64,000 nt of DNA, taken from the NCBI GenBank assembly GCA_950295325.1, contig OX485805.1, forward strand, positions 23,485,501-23,549,500. Reading direction: 5' to 3'. Source of the stretch: Polytrichum commune (lineage: Eukaryota > Streptophyta > Polytrichopsida > Polytrichales > Polytrichaceae). The position numbers and the translations under genes were made by a program. The notes under the pieces are model-generated. The model worked only from the letters and a program-made list of their open reading frames with translations, was not told the origin of the DNA and searched no databases. Positions 22,666 to 35,900 of this stretch are shown piece by piece. The number at the start of each line of letters is the position of its first letter. Positions within the stretch are counted from its first letter, which is position 1.

Positions 22666-24530
22666 CACAAGTCCCATATTGAGTGCATTTCACCTTCAAG
22701 GTCTAAAATCCAACACATATGTGCACTTCCAATTAGTAAATAAGCAATTGGTTGGGATTTCATTATGGAAGTGAAACCATCAATAAAGCATGTAATTAAC
22801 TTGGAGGTCAAAAACATTACAAAATCCTCATATCTAGTTAAAATCCTCACTATCTAGTCCCGAGCCTAGTTGGCAAATGATGTGGTATGGTTTGAAAGTG
22901 GAGGTCTGAAGCCTCAAGCACCGACCCTCTCATTGGTACCCAGACATGAGGCAAGAATGTAGGACTTTTAAAAGTGTCGCCTCCGGTCCTTGTGATTGGT
23001 TGTTTTTAGTCTTAGCTATGAGGGCACGATGAGCTCCATTAACAAAAACCGATGGTGAGATATATGAGAGTAGTAAGGCATTTGGGGATGGGACAAAAAC
23101 TATCCAACAGGTCATTGCTTGGTAGATAAACAATGAACATGTGCAAAAACTACCCAACTAAAACCTACTCGAAAATCTCCGGAGCAAGTTCTTGTAGGTG
23201 CATTGGGATAGCCGGATGCCTCCGCTCTAACCGAGGAGCTTTACCCAGTTTTCGAGAAAGACTTTGGTTATTTGATGAAGCCAGGTGGGAAGGGGGCATT
23301 GGTATAACCACTTGACGCTTGGCTATACAAGTCCACCAATGGGTGTAACCCCATGACACTTGCTGTAAAAATATCATCTCAAGTGTTTCAATGTGCTACC
23401 CTAAGTGTCATATTGTAAAGAATTATTCAATTCAAGAAGTTACTCATGTTGACAATTAGTGGACAGGACACTTCTAGGCCTTTGAGCAATTTAGTGTACA
23501 TGACTTACAAACTTGATGAGGCATGTATAAATTGTTTATTTGGTCATATATTGGGACCCCCACATCTTTTTTAAGTGTTAGGCGACACTAATACGTGAAA
23601 GTACTGCAATAATCCATGACTTTAGTTATACTCGAATCCAAATTCAAGAGTCACGTTGAGCAATTCTTGCATGAATTATGTTTGTCTTATCTCGTAGTTG
23701 CTTTACACTATAGTGAAGAAGTGCACCGGTCGGTCAAGAAATTCAGCCCAAGACATGGTTATTTGAGGTGAAGGATGGTATGCCGGAGAAGATGAAAAGA
23801 CAATTAAAAACAATGCCTTAAGAAGTCTTGACTGGCCGTAGTGTGACCACCTAGAGGAGAAGTGTATTGGACAACTTCACCAAAAGGAGAAGTTCACTGG
23901 ACAACTTCACAAAATGGTCATAGCTGGCCATAGTAGAAACCTTACCCCCTAATTGACCATTGAATTGAAATGTAAAAAATTGTATTGATAAAAAAATAAA
24001 ATGTATATGGCAATGTTTTAGAACTTCATTCATAACAATAATTTTTTGAAAATATTCCACCTCTATAATACATCCATATTAAGGTAAATAAGTAGGTAAC
24101 ATTATCTTCTTATTGATTTCTAAAGAAATTACATTTTGGTAGTGCAAAAAAATCATCCTTTAGAGAATCAAAGTGGGCTGACCTTGTAAAAAAAGGTCAA
24201 AAAATAAATTCTCCTCACTTTAATTCTTATAATCTTCCAATCCATGTGGTAAAAAAATTTCTAAAAAATTCAATAGATGTATTCAAAAATCCAAAAAAAG
24301 ATCTTATGGTTGGAAATTGAAGGGCATTTTATTTTTCTCTGGCTTTGTTCTTTGTACTTGTAAGGCAAATTTTTAGGGGTCTTTGGAGAACATACTTATA
24401 GTCTTTTAGGAATGAAGAGGAGAAATCCCATATACATTGTAGGAAACACTACCCTTCTCCGCTATATAATACATAAATTATTCTTAATCATCTTCTTCAA
24501 TTTCTTTCTCCTCTATATTGATCTTGAATC
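22666..24530. other. Spacer, no gene recognised
   Basis: AT-rich sequence without a convincing coding frame or terminal repeats that I could pair. Confidence 0.6.
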
Positions 24531-25520
24531 ATGGACAATCAAAGACAAAAAAATTCTAGTTTCCTTGTAATCTTTTTGGTTCCGAAGTATGTTATTGTTT
24601 CAGTTATGGCGGTTCCAAAAACCATCATTTATCAACATAATGTTGCAATTACGATGATGATATTTTTATTTATTTGGGAGCAAAGAGAGGTCAGTGTGGA
24701 ATTCGATCGGCCAAATGAATATTTGTCACAATATTTGCTTAAATCGAATAGTGCAAGAATGTTTTAAGACTGTCTACAGATGAGTAGGCCTACATTCACA
24801 TATTTATGTCATTTGCTTGAACCTTTTTTGAACAAAAATAAAAATAAAAATTAGACCTTATATCCCAATAGAGATGAAAATTTAAATATATTACATTGAT
24901 TGGATTCTAGTGATATTTTGCACATACTTGCATATTTATATTGTATATCAAGGCCTAGTGCTTCGATTATTGTTCGAAAAACTTGTGGGGATCAAAACAT
25001 TGTTGGGACCCTTGGTTTTTCAAAGACCAACACTAAGAAGGATGAAGCAAATAGCTACAAAATTTAAGAGTTTGCATAGAATTTCATATATCCTAGGGGC
25101 AATAATTGACATTTACATTCCAATTACTGCTCCAAGCATAGAAAAATCTTGACTTGCATCCTTACAATTTTCTTATGTATCACCATTTGTACTGTCCATT
25201 GTAGTTGAATCGCATGCTTCATTATGGAGCCAGTTTAGTGCCACCATTGATTCAAAAAATCATAGAATTTACATTTGTGTTTATCATTCTCTAAAACCGA
25301 ATTGGCAAGTATACGTTTTTTGTACGATTTAAAAACAGACTCAAACTTCTTTCAACATGCTTCAGTAGTACAAAAAATCCAAGAATTACAACTAACATTC
25401 GTGCCTAAAATTGAACCTATGTATCAACTCCTGCTTAAATTTAAGTATGACATTAGAACACTATGCAATATCATATGCTGGAGGATGTTAAAATGCTTCA
25501 AAACAAACACTCAATCTTAA
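24531..25520 (+). pseudogene. PIF/Harbinger transposase relic
   Basis: Broken frames read like a HARBI1/DDE_4 transposase: MSRPTFTYLCHLLEPF, HWLDSSDILHILAYLYCIS, RPSASIIVRK, GIKTLLGPLVFQRPTLRRMK, then LGAIIDIYIPITAPS where intact members have the GAIDGxHIPI catalytic motif with its first Asp, and VVESHASLWS further on. At least five stops and several frameshifts are present and the catalytic DG is replaced, so it is inactive. The N-terminal MDNQRQ... frame from 24531 may be the original start. No TIRs could be paired. Harbinger-type MITEs at 55826-56402 and elsewhere could have been mobilised by such enzymes. Confidence 0.65.
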
Positions 25521-25873
25521 AAAATGATCTTGAAATGTTTAAGATAACACATGTTTGGATAGTGTGGGATGGATATGGAAACAATACATGGACATTTTGA
25601 GCATGAAAGAAGAGAAAAGAAGGTTGGTGTAAACTAACTAGAAATATTAATGGATGATTGAATATTTTAACCACATGTGCCAGTGTGTAAGCAGAAGATG
25701 ATAGAAACAAAACAACTCCTAGTTAAAGATGAATGGACTGAAGTAAAACAATTCCAAATTTATAATATGTGCACTAGAGTTTGACAACTCTACATTTAGT
25801 GCATTTGAATTAGACCATTCCAGATTGACATAATATGCACATGAGTTAGACAACTCTCGATAAGGTGCACTAG

Positions 25874-26057
25874 AATTAGACAGTTCTAAATATAAGAACA
25901 GATGAATGGATCAAGTTGGAATTAGACAGTTCCAACTAAAAGATTGGATGGATGAATCAAGTTGGAATTAAATATTTTTAACTAAAAGAATGAATGGATG
26001 AATCAACTTGGAATTAAACACTTCCAATTGGAAGAATGTGATTGAATTAAGAGATGG
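25874..26057 (+). repeat. 46-bp tandem repeat, four units
   Basis: AATTA anchors at 25874, 25920, 25966 and 26012, an exact 46-bp step. Units share a pattern like AATTAGACAGTTCCAACTAA followed by GATGGATGAATCAAGTTGG. Weaker related units extend upstream to about 25745. Confidence 0.88.
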
Positions 26058-26361
26058 AAAAAAATTCTAGAAGAACATAAGATAGAATCGTAGTAGAACT
26101 AAAAGATAGACCTATGAATAGAATATTTTTATTATATGTGAAAATAGAAAGTAAAAGTAGTGCCTTTGACATAAGAGGAAGCTCAGGGGAAGAAAGAAGA
26201 TACTTATTATTTTGTATGGTCGGTTGGTTGAGCTTAGACCAAGATCTAATTGGTCTATGATTGTAATTAAATGCTACCAAAACAAAATTGAGTTCTTTAA
26301 CTCATCATTTTGATTGATAATTGTTATTATGAAAGTTAGTAACAAACTTGTGGGAAGTTTG

Positions 26362-26425
26362 TTACAGTTGGTGAAGTGTAGGGATAAGACTTTGAATCCA
26401 CGAGGTCTATGGTTCGATGCTTAAT
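26362..26425 (+). repeat. tRNA-like sequence, probable SINE head
   Basis: TTGGTGAAGTGTAGGG (26368-26383) resembles an A box and GGTTCGATGC (26411-26420) a B box at tRNA spacing, with ACTTTGAATCCACG between, as in a tRNA-Gln anticodon arm. Acceptor and other stems do not pair properly, so this is not a functional tRNA. Confidence 0.4.
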
Positions 26426-26471
26426 GACGTTGTTTTGTCAAATTGAAGCCCCTTCGATTTAAAGACCAAAT

Positions 26472-26618
26472 TGGGGGGGGGGGGTGAGAAGGGGGACACA
26501 TATTGGGGCCAATCAGGCCTTTCTTGGCTGTGAGCAAAGGTGAAGGCAAAGGTAAAGACATCAAATAGCATACTTTTTTCTTCTTCTTCTTCTTCTTTTT
26601 TTTTTTTTTTTTTTTTTG
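26472..26618. repeat. Low-complexity block: G run, then (TTC)n and a long T run
   Basis: About 11 consecutive G near 26473-26483, then TTC repeats leading into an uninterrupted T run near 26597-26618. Confidence 0.85.
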
Positions 26619-28010
26619 CTGGGGCTTTCTTTTTTCCTATTGCATCCCTCTTATTCTTTTTAGTATTGACATAATAGAGACTTTTGAAGCACTTGTGGGC
26701 TTTCTTGAGTTTTGCTCTCCAAATTTGTGGCTAAGTTACTATGCTTTTGTCTTTGTTTGTTTGATATAATCGTTGAGTTACATATTGTGGATGAAAATTT
26801 TATTCAATGACTTTCTCTTTGGAAAGTGAAAATTAATTTTATGTGTAATAAAGGCCTATTTAAGTCTTAGTTTATGTTTTTGTATATGTAGTGGAGGCAT
26901 TTATCACATCAAATAAAAAAAGCTTAGTATAAATATATGAGTCCACTTTCTCGCATGCTATTAGTACATGTATATTTGTTTTTCTCTATAAACTTCTTGT
27001 ATATAGAGGGTTTCATTTCATAGTGACCCACTCACACCATTTAAGTTTCTAGTGAAGAGTCCACCCCACATGGTCAAAACTGATTTGCTAAGCCAATCAT
27101 GCATACCGCCAATTCAAATGGGATTCAAAAATAGGAATCAGCCACAGGGTTGGTTTGGGCACCCTCTACTTTAACTTCAGATTTGTTGTGTACCATGAGG
27201 ATGCACCTTTTATAACATGTATGAGTACACTTGAGTGCACAAAAGGGGTATTAATTTGAATTTTTTCCATACTACGTATACATATGCTACAAAATTTATA
27301 ACTTCTAGTGATGTACATGTACGGAGGACCTCTAGAAAACATATAACATGTGTACTTGTAAGGTAGGGTCACTAGACTTTATGGGAGAAGTATTTAATAT
27401 TATATGAAACTAGCATGAATATTCTTCTCATTCCTTATCTCATCCATATATGTATGAAAGAGGTGTGTAGTATTAGGGTTTTGAAAAAAGTAGTTGAGCT
27501 GAGAACAAGGGTTGCAAGAGGAATGCCTAGCACTTCTTTGTGGTTGATGCAAGTCATTGTGGGTGGTTGATGCCTTTGTTAGATCATGGGCAACATCGAA
27601 ATTGCGAAGGTGTTGAAAGCCGGGTGGGTTTTGTCTCAATCGTTTTCATGTCACTGGTAAACCTCCAATGTGTGCAACAATCTGGATGAAGCATTTAGGG
27701 ATCGCAATTCTTGCAAGTTCTAGGATCAAGAATGGAGATCAGTTTATGTTGGTACCAAAAAGAAACCAACAATAGGTGGACTTATGATCTTACGGATCAT
27801 TTGATAATAGATTTAGAAACAAGAATTGCATTGGCTTCTATGACATACATTATAAGCTTAGATGCTTATAAGCTACATCCAGGGGATGAAAAAGTCTTCA
27901 TTGGTTTTATTAATGACTGCTAGGGTTTTACATTGTACATATGATGCGGGTTCATTATTATTCAAACTAATTAAGCGTGATTATATGTAATCATGCCTTA
28001 TTAACTGTAA
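26619..28010. other. Spacer, no gene recognised
   Basis: AT-rich with only short chance frames on either strand. Confidence 0.6.
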
Positions 28011-28029
28011 TTGAGCACAAGGCCTAAGT

Positions 28030-28620
28030 TTTTTCGAAGTGGTCTAAGTGGCCTTCAAAATGTTTTTTTCAAAGTTGGGCGGGACGGGGCGGACAGTAGT
28101 TTTCGGTTGGGTTCAAAAAATCTCAAAAAATCTCTGGGGGGCTGCCCCATCTTGTATTTGCCTTCCCTCTACAAGTTCATAGGGGGTACTTTAACGTCCA
28201 CCGGTCAATTCTTACATGCCCAATTGGAATTCACCACATGTACTAACCTCAAACACCTTCTACAATATACTTCCAAGGCCAAATTGCTATTTGAATATAA
28301 AACATTAAAGGCTACCTTGAGTTACATATTCCTGACAAGTGGATCCCATCTATTGGAAGATAGGCAACCCAATGTTTGCATGCACAATCCATGACGTCAG
28401 CTATTCATCATGGCTCATGAAACGCCATTCGCATGTTCTCTTCCTATTTCCTCCTTTTTTTATCCCGTTTTATTTCTACTGGCAAGTGGAGGCAAGGACA
28501 ATGAACGGGTATTTGGGCGAACCAATCCATAGACTCGTTCTTTGTTGGATGCCTAGACCCTTGCCTCCAAGGAACCAGTGTAGGGGTTGTTTCGCCCCAG
28601 CCCCAGCCATGAACAGGGAG
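28030..28620 (-). repeat. Inverted relative of the 21.4-22.7 kb element with one 156-bp unit
   Basis: 28030-28260 matches 22441-22665 in reverse complement. At 28513-28593 a single plus-strand unit reads TTTGGGCGAACCAATCC, TTCTTTGTTGGATGCCT and CTTGCCTCCAAGGAACCAGT. It lacks the TTTAGGG pair. Confidence 0.7.
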
Positions 28621-28845
28621 AACTGGTTGCTTCACTAAAATATGATATTTTGTGTCACTTGCTATTTGGATTTACACAGTACATTAGATATGATACCTAA
28701 TGTTTGATTATGTTTAATGTTGTTACCACCCTACCATGCTCAACACTAATTTTCAATTTCTCGATAGTTAGTGTCAGACATAAATGTGCCCCTATCTTCC
28801 CTATTGCCACCTCCCTTCTAGTGAAGCACTCTTCTTCGATCGCTT

Positions 28846-28848
28846 CAA

Positions 28849-28889
<41 letters not shown>
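28846..28889. repeat. (CT)n microsatellite
   Basis: Nearly pure CT run interrupted by two TTT steps. Confidence 0.9.
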
Positions 28890-29256
28890 CTTTTATCATT
28901 GTTATTTTTTTCCATATCCTTACTAACACTAAATTCAAACATGTAACTTCCGCATATTACCATAGTAGATATTTAGTGTTTGAGTTTACATTTAATGTTA
29001 CTTACTTTCATAGGGTTATTGACATTTAGTGTATGCGTTCATATTTAGCATATCAAACACTAAATATCATATTTAGTGTAGTGCTATATCTTTTTACTAT
29101 TGTTGTCATGTTTTTACCAAGTAAAGTTGCTATTGTTCTATAACATCCAAACAACCAATTTCACATAATTCGGTGAAATATGATATATTCATTAAAATAG
29201 ATATAACATTGCGTAACTCCAAATAATAAACGACACTAAATATCATATTCAGTAGT

Positions 29257-29465
29257 GTAGTTAAAAATGAACCGGTTGAGTTTGAGAAAGAGCCGGTTGG
29301 AGTTCCAAGACACTAGGAAAACCGCCAACCGCTTTAGAGGAGTCTATAGAATTTGCCCCAATTTAATAAAGGAAAAAAAAACTGACAGGTGTCAACATGT
29401 CACCGGTTGGAGTTGGAAACACTACTAGGATCTCGACCGATTATGCCCTAAAATCCCCCCATCAC
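29257..29465 (-). mobile_element. hAT-like MITE, diverged copy of the ACCGGTT family
   Basis: Reverse-complement relative of 57621-57846: it shares GAACCGGTTGAGTTTGAGAA, GTCAACATGTCACCGGTTGG and GATCTCGACCGATTATGCCC in reversed order. The ends are eroded and no target duplication is clear. Confidence 0.55.
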
Positions 29466-29874
29466 GATTGTCGATGTTAGTAAAAGAAGAAAATTATGAG
29501 CACGATTCGTGTGGGAACTGTAAACAACCGGAATGAAATCTGGTGGACATTTGGTGCCCAAAACAAAAACAAAAAAGGGATCAAAGAAAATAAGCATCAT
29601 GGAACCTGGATTTTTTGAACTGCGGAATGGGGCATATGATTTGGCAAATAGAATCCCATATTTTGGTCTATAGTGATCAGTTGAAATATCCTTTGATTTG
29701 ATGGAAAAAAAAACAAAAAGAAAACAAATAGAAAAGAAGCCTCTCTCAATCAAGAGGATAAGTTCTCAAAGTAGGCCTGTAAGTTCTTCACGCATATTCC
29801 CTGAAAATCTCTTCTTCCATGTTGCCAGAATATACATTATTATTTTACTTCCTTGTCGACATATTATACACTCA

Positions 29875-30365
29875 GGGCCACTTCACACATGAGCCAAGAG
29901 CCGTGACCATGAAATTGTGAGAGCCCAAAAGAAAGTGTCCAAAGGCCGTCCCAACACGCCTCCAAAATCATGTAGTGTGGTCCATGTAGTGTGAAGTCAT
30001 ATGTGACCGGACCCTCGACCAAATGCTATTTCAATGAATTTTTATCCATGTGGGTCCTCGTGCATGATAAAGTAGAATAAACCAACGGTTGTGAGCGTTC
30101 GGAGTGCCATGGTCTCCCAACGGTTTCGTGTTAGGCCTACCTCCAAGAGGTGGTTTTTGAAAATAGTCCAAGTGACCGTGAAACATGATCCATTCGATGC
30201 CCTGTAGGAGTCCATGTAGACTTTACATCCATCTTACACTCACGTACTCCGTTGGTCCCTCAAGCGTAGTGTGAAGGGAACTTGGACCGGCTCCGCCTTT
30301 TCCACCAATGAGAGTGCTTGAAGTGTAAGGGTCATGGGCTCTTAGTCTCGTGTGTGAAGTGGCCC
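29875..30365 (+). mobile_element. MITE with GGGCCACTTCACAC termini, 491 bp
   Basis: Left end GGGCCACTTCACACATGAG, right end in reverse complement GGGCCACTTCACACACGAG, each flanked by TCA. No coding capacity. A second copy lies at 58369-58867. The 3-bp duplication suggests a Harbinger-type transposase. Confidence 0.8.
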
Positions 30366-30619
30366 TCAACCATTGAAGGTACGAGGATGGATATGTGCAA
30401 TTAGGTTGCCCCACACTAATACATCGATGTTCCACACTATTTTGAACATCTATGACCACGTTACAAAATACAACAATTATTATTTTACCGTGGTTGCTAT
30501 ACGGGTGAATGAATAAAAGTTGTAATTTTTTTGTAATCTGATTTTGACCCAACATAATTCACATGGGTCAAAGGGGCAACCTATTTATGAAGGCAACCTG
30601 ATTGCACATATCGTTGTCT

Positions 30620-30690
30620 ATCAACATAAAATCAATGTTGAATCGATTTTATGTTGATCGTTGTCCATCAACATAAAATCAATGTTGAAT
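30620..30690 (+). repeat. Perfect 14-bp hairpin followed by a 24-bp direct repeat of its 5' side
   Basis: ATCAACATAAAATC (30620-30633) pairs with GATTTTATGTTGAT (30645-30658) across an 11-nt loop. Bases 30620-30643 recur exactly at 30667-30690. It lies just before the L1-type fragment. Confidence 0.9.
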
Positions 30691-32213
30691 TTAACCCACA
30701 AAGTGGACGGAGATGGGGAGTGAGCTTGGATTGGTTTACTTGTAGACAACACCAAGGCTTCGCGGGATCTAAGATATGGGGGCACATAAGCAAGGCCTGG
30801 AAGGTAATGGTTAATGGGACCTATCAACTTCCCCCTCGCACTAGGATGGAATTACTGCATTCAAATATATGGTGGTCAGAGGGCGTAGATCTCCTCAATA
30901 AAGGAATAGATTACACTAAAGGCCTACATCTCTATCGCAAAGGAATCCGGTGTGTGGACAACGTTTGGGATAGCACGCAACAAGAATTTCTCACATGAGA
31001 GAGAGCACAAGGTAAATTTAAGCTTACTAACCTTGAACAAGGAGACTGGGAGGAGGTGACGGATGAAATCTCTCGAAAGTGGCGCCAATTACTGGAATCC
31101 GAGGAAGATACCACGTATGCCGGTCAATGGCTAGGTCTCTACATAGGCAGGGAAGAAGACCCGGCCTTAGTCATTAGATGCGATGAGGATTTCACTCCCG
31201 AGTGCTTTCAACGGAAAACCCTTACATTGCCTCTTCCGGTGCAATGCTTTACGGTTGGAAAACACTCAAGATGCCTCAGGGAGTGGGAAAACCCTCAAGG
31301 AGAACTTGAAGGTTTCTTTCACAAGGTCAAGATTATGCACACTAACAGGGGGCCTAAGAAGGACGGGAAAAGGGAGGAAATTATTTTCTTCTATGGCAAA
31401 CTTGCCACTCTAGGGTGGGACCCGGACAGATGGAGGTGGATCGATGGCGGTCGGTTTCTGGACTATACCACCAAGGATGGATGTGCCAACATCCTTAATA
31501 GGAACCCAGGCACCACACGGGCGGGAGACAAATGGCAAGGTTATCTCCCAAGGAACTATAGGTTTCACTGGTCACATGTGTGGGATCCGTTACGGTCGGG
31601 TAAGGAAGCCGCGTTTATTTGGTCAATATGGCATAAGGCGGTGGCCGTTAATGATTGGAGGGCACGCATTGCTCCGGCCTCAATTTCCAAACAATGTGTG
31701 CTTTGCCTTCCTAACACTAGTGAATCAGTCAAACACAAATTTTGGGACTGCATTCAAGCTAGACGGGCATGGAGATGGGCTACATATATCATGCACGAAC
31801 TCTGCGGGGTTAGATCCGGAAACTATGATTGCTTCAATTGGAAACAAGTGATTTTTGAGGAAAGAATTCCCAAGAGATATGGGAAAATGGTTAAAATTTG
31901 GCACCTTCTTAGGGGCATTACCCTTTGGACTATTTGGATTGAACGGAATGACAAAGTTTTCAACCAGATACAATGGCATGAATCTAAGGTTAAGCAATAG
32001 ATTTGGGATGCGTTGATTATCTATGCCAAGATGGCTTGGAAAAGGGTGGTGGCACAAGTTAAGATTAGTAGCTTCTCAAAAATGACTATGTTGCGCGGCT
32101 TCGACAAGACTTGGGGGCGAGGAGCGTTCTTTGTCGTGGACAAGATATGCATGTCAATTGGAACTGGAGAAGACACCGTAGGTAGGTTGGCGAGGCCCCT
32201 TCGGGGGTTATAA
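30691..32213 (+). pseudogene. 5'-truncated L1-type LINE, ORF2 C-terminus (zf-RVT region)
   Basis: A single frame runs from before 30691 to TAA 32211-32213, broken by TGA at 30996 and TAG at 31998. It contains the zinc-binding reverse-transcriptase C-terminal region common in plant L1 elements: AFIWSIWHKAVAVNDWRARI, KQCVLCLPNTSESVKHKFWDC (Cys, Cys, His, Cys) and RGITLWTIWIERNDKVFN. Endonuclease and RT cores are missing, as expected from 5' truncation. No poly(A) tail is visible because a 770-bp MITE begins directly behind the stop. It is unrelated in sequence to the 14.6-kb element. Confidence 0.82.
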
Positions 32214-32983
32214 TGGGATTGTCTACATTTAATTGTCTACATAATCCAATCTCTTTTAAAGATATGCATTTTCTAGTGTATGTTCTTAGATCCACATCTA
32301 ATCACACAACCCTCAAATATAGGTGTCCAATCATGATAAGTAACTGATTTAGGCCCACATATGCTAGGCCTTTTGGAAGAAGAACTCGGTTGTGTTGTGT
32401 GCATTGAACCTTCAAACTTTGCATTGTTTGGTAAGAGGAAGAAGTCATTTCTCCCCAAAAAACAAGTACACCATTTATGATATTTGGTGTCATGTACACT
32501 ATTTGCGAAAGGCCTAAACTAGATGTCTAGAGGGCTCAAAGTGTCACGTCTACTAAATGCCAATGTGTTACCATTTGTCAACATGAGTAGCTTTCTAAGT
32601 GACAAATTATTTACACCATGACATTTAGCTTAGCACATTAGGATACTTGAGATGATAGTTTTGCATTTTAGTGGGCAAGGGGAAGATATTATTGAGCATA
32701 CTAATGGCAGGTGTCATGTGTTTTCATTTCAGTATAGAAGAAGATGATTTTGAGCATACTATTGTCAAGTGTCATTTGTGTACACTTTAGTCAACTTGTA
32801 GACCATTGTGTAACATTGTGTACACTTCATTTTACGCCTCTGACACTCACGGGTAGATCACTTTAAGTTAGTGCATTTTAAAAACGACGTGCGGCATAAT
32901 ATAGAGAGGATTAAAATCATTTGAAATAAAAATCATAAAGGAATTCCAAATAATGAAGGGGCCATTAAATGTAGACAATCCCA
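32214..32983. mobile_element. 770-bp non-autonomous DNA element, TTATAA-flanked
   Basis: Left end TGGGATTGTCTACATTTAAT is matched in reverse complement by the right end, and both sides carry TTATAA. No transposase frame. Superfamily unclear; TTATAA could be a 6-bp duplication or a TA/TTA duplication inside a palindromic target. Confidence 0.78.
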
Positions 32984-32989
32984 TTATAA

Positions 32990-35900
32990 GTAAGTTAGAT
33001 GGACATAAAACGTGGGCCATTATTTTTTTGTAAAATTAATATAGGGGTTGAAGATAAGGATCCTAGAAGGTATGTTTAGTATGGTATGTAAATGGGTTTA
33101 GGACTCACGGGGATGGATGATAATTGGTATTACTTTGCTATGGTCTCCTATGTGTTTTCTTCATAACTTTGTTTGCAATGGTATTACTGTTTGCACCCTT
33201 CTTTGTTTCCATGCTTTCCCTCAACACTCGTCAATTGCATTAGGAAGTAGATTAGCTTTTATTACTTAAAAGGAATATAGAGTACAAAAAATTGCAGTGA
33301 CTTGGACAATATAAGTAATGGAAGGGTGCAAACAAATGGGCCATTTTTGAAATTTAAGTAATTATAGGGAGGCTTTAATTCAACCCTTGAAGTTAAATAG
33401 CCCCAAAACAAAACAAAAAAAACCCAGCTGCACGTGGTGCACAAAAATGCCTTAGAGTGATCTACCCGTGCTGACACTAAATACCATAAATAATGTAGTT
33501 CACAAAAAAACTAACTGAGTGGAAAATGGATAGTGCATGAGATATAACACTAGAACGGACACATCCTTAATGAATTGGTACAATCCTTGTGAGTAGAAAT
33601 GTGAAACCTATTGATGAAACGAGGATATGCATTAGTATGTGGATGTTATTCAATTAATTTTTCATGTTCTCCAATTGTCTTGTATTAATAAATCTACGAT
33701 GAAGCATCAGCAAAAATCGGATTTAAAATCGGACCTTTGGTTTGGTTATGTTCATTGGAAGTGCATGCTTGTTGATCCTTAACTGCATGCATAGATCCTC
33801 CTACGTGTGTTCACTATTGAGTGTCGAGTAGTGAATAGAATTTGACAACATAGTGCAATATTTTCTAAACATGTGTCATTATGGTGTGCATTTATGAATC
33901 CCCTGAGAGGTCCACCACTCCGCGGGGTAATTTTTAATTAGAATTTTAGCATTAAAAGTTAGAATTGATAGGGAATTGGAGAAAAAATTGTTCATTTAAG
34001 CATTTAAATCCAAAAAGGGGAAGGTGAATCACCGAGGACTTCATGCATTCACCCATGAAAGGAAAAAATAACTAGTTAAGGTAGGGTTAGTCAAAATGAC
34101 ATTTTAAATAGTGGTAGAAATTAGCTAAGTTAGAAAAAATTACTAACTAGGAAACAAACTAGCTCAGTTAACATACAAAACTTCTTTATTTCTTTAGAGG
34201 TAAGTTAGAGTTCATGTTTTAGGAGTTGAGATATTATAGATCTTGACGGCTGATGAGATAAGTGCTCAATTTATTATTTCAAATCAAACATTTATCATTT
34301 TCATCTTGAAGAGCTTTTTGTAGCTATTCATAGCCGTTTTCCGTTTGTGATTTGGTTGAGGGAGCAAATAGTTATGAATTTCAAAAGTCGGAGTATAAAG
34401 TAGGATGTGCTTTAATATTATATTTTTCCAAGTAGAGCTTTTATTTGAATTTCTAAGGCCATTCAAAATGTTTGATTTGATCAAATGATGAATTAGATAT
34501 GAATTTTCAAAGATTGGATATATAATTGGGCACTTCTAGTTGACTGCTTGCGTTAGAGTGAGGCTGTTGGATCCATCTCGGCTTACCTTCTTCAATTCAC
34601 ATTATTTATATATATATATATATAATTATTTTTCCAAAGGTATATCATAAGCCCCAATCCGACTAATAATGAATTAGTTATGAATTCTTGAAGTTGGAGG
34701 TTAGATACGTGGAGGTGGAAGGAGTGGTTGAATGGACATTGTGTTTCCAAGCCTCGTAACTTTTGCAATTCTTATCCGATTGGGGTGGATTTTAGGTCTC
34801 TGAAAAGCAAATGACATGTGCTAGCGAATTAATTATGTTGAAGCCATAATTATAGTTTATAAAAATGATATTTTGACCATTTAACAATCTACGTTCCACA
34901 ACTAAATTAGCTACAAGGAAGGAGATGAGGTCAAATCTCGGGAAGTGTAGTAGAACTGGGAGCGTCCATTGAAAGGTGAAGGGAAGTGCTCGAAACATAT
35001 TTTTGAGGATTGGGAGTAAAACAAAGAAGTAGCGGCTCGGCCTACATCAAGCCAAACCGAACAAGGAGCACTAAGGTAAGCCAAGTAATCCTAGCATTTC
35101 AATTCAGATTGGAGGGAGTGTGGCCAAGGTGTGCATTTCTAAACCCACTCATCTATCTTGTAAGGTCGAGTAATTCAACCACTTGACCGCTAAGGGAGGT
35201 ATTCAACTCTGTTGTTCTCGGGGCCCCTAGGTATATTTCGTGGTGGTAACTTTGATTATTAAAATAATTTTGTTTGTGGTGAAGTTGGATTAATCACCGG
35301 CATGGCCACTCTACATGTTGTTGGTGGAAATATAGGGTTAATGATTTACGAATTCATTATTGTGTTGTTGGCCCTATGAATTGAGAATTATAACTCAAAC
35401 TTTGAAGATTATGCAATAGGTTGAATCTACTGGTTGTCTATTACTGTGATCTCATTTTGTTGCATTTTGTGGTTATTTGCACTTAACGAGAAAATAACCA
35501 CCAAACCTACTGTGAACCCTTATTGGTAGGATAATCCGAATCATGAATTTAATTCGGTAGGGTGATTTCACCCTTTGGACCGTTGAAGTCGGAAGGGTTT
35601 AAGCTATCACTCGACCTTCAAAGGACTTGCATGAGGCCCTAGAAGGTTCCAAGCTAAGGGATGCATCAACTAGGTAAGGGGTGATGTCTAAGGCATAAAT
35701 ATAACAAGATAGAATGTGTAAACGAAATTAACTAAGTAAGAAGGAAGTTGTATAAAAGGTGGGACTTAAACGAAATCCCCCCGCTTAGGATATCTAAATA
35801 TAACTATATAAGGAAGTAGGAATGCATTGAACGGTCGATCAAACTGTCGCTCTTCTGTCCACTGAGCTAGGGGTGGTATGAGTCACACCCAGTTGGTGTG

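Noticed and set aside
35760-35875. tRNA gene on the minus strand
   Set aside because: TAGCTCAGTGGACAGAAGAGC resembles a D arm, but the B-box-like string is too far away and the stems do not fold into a cloverleaf.
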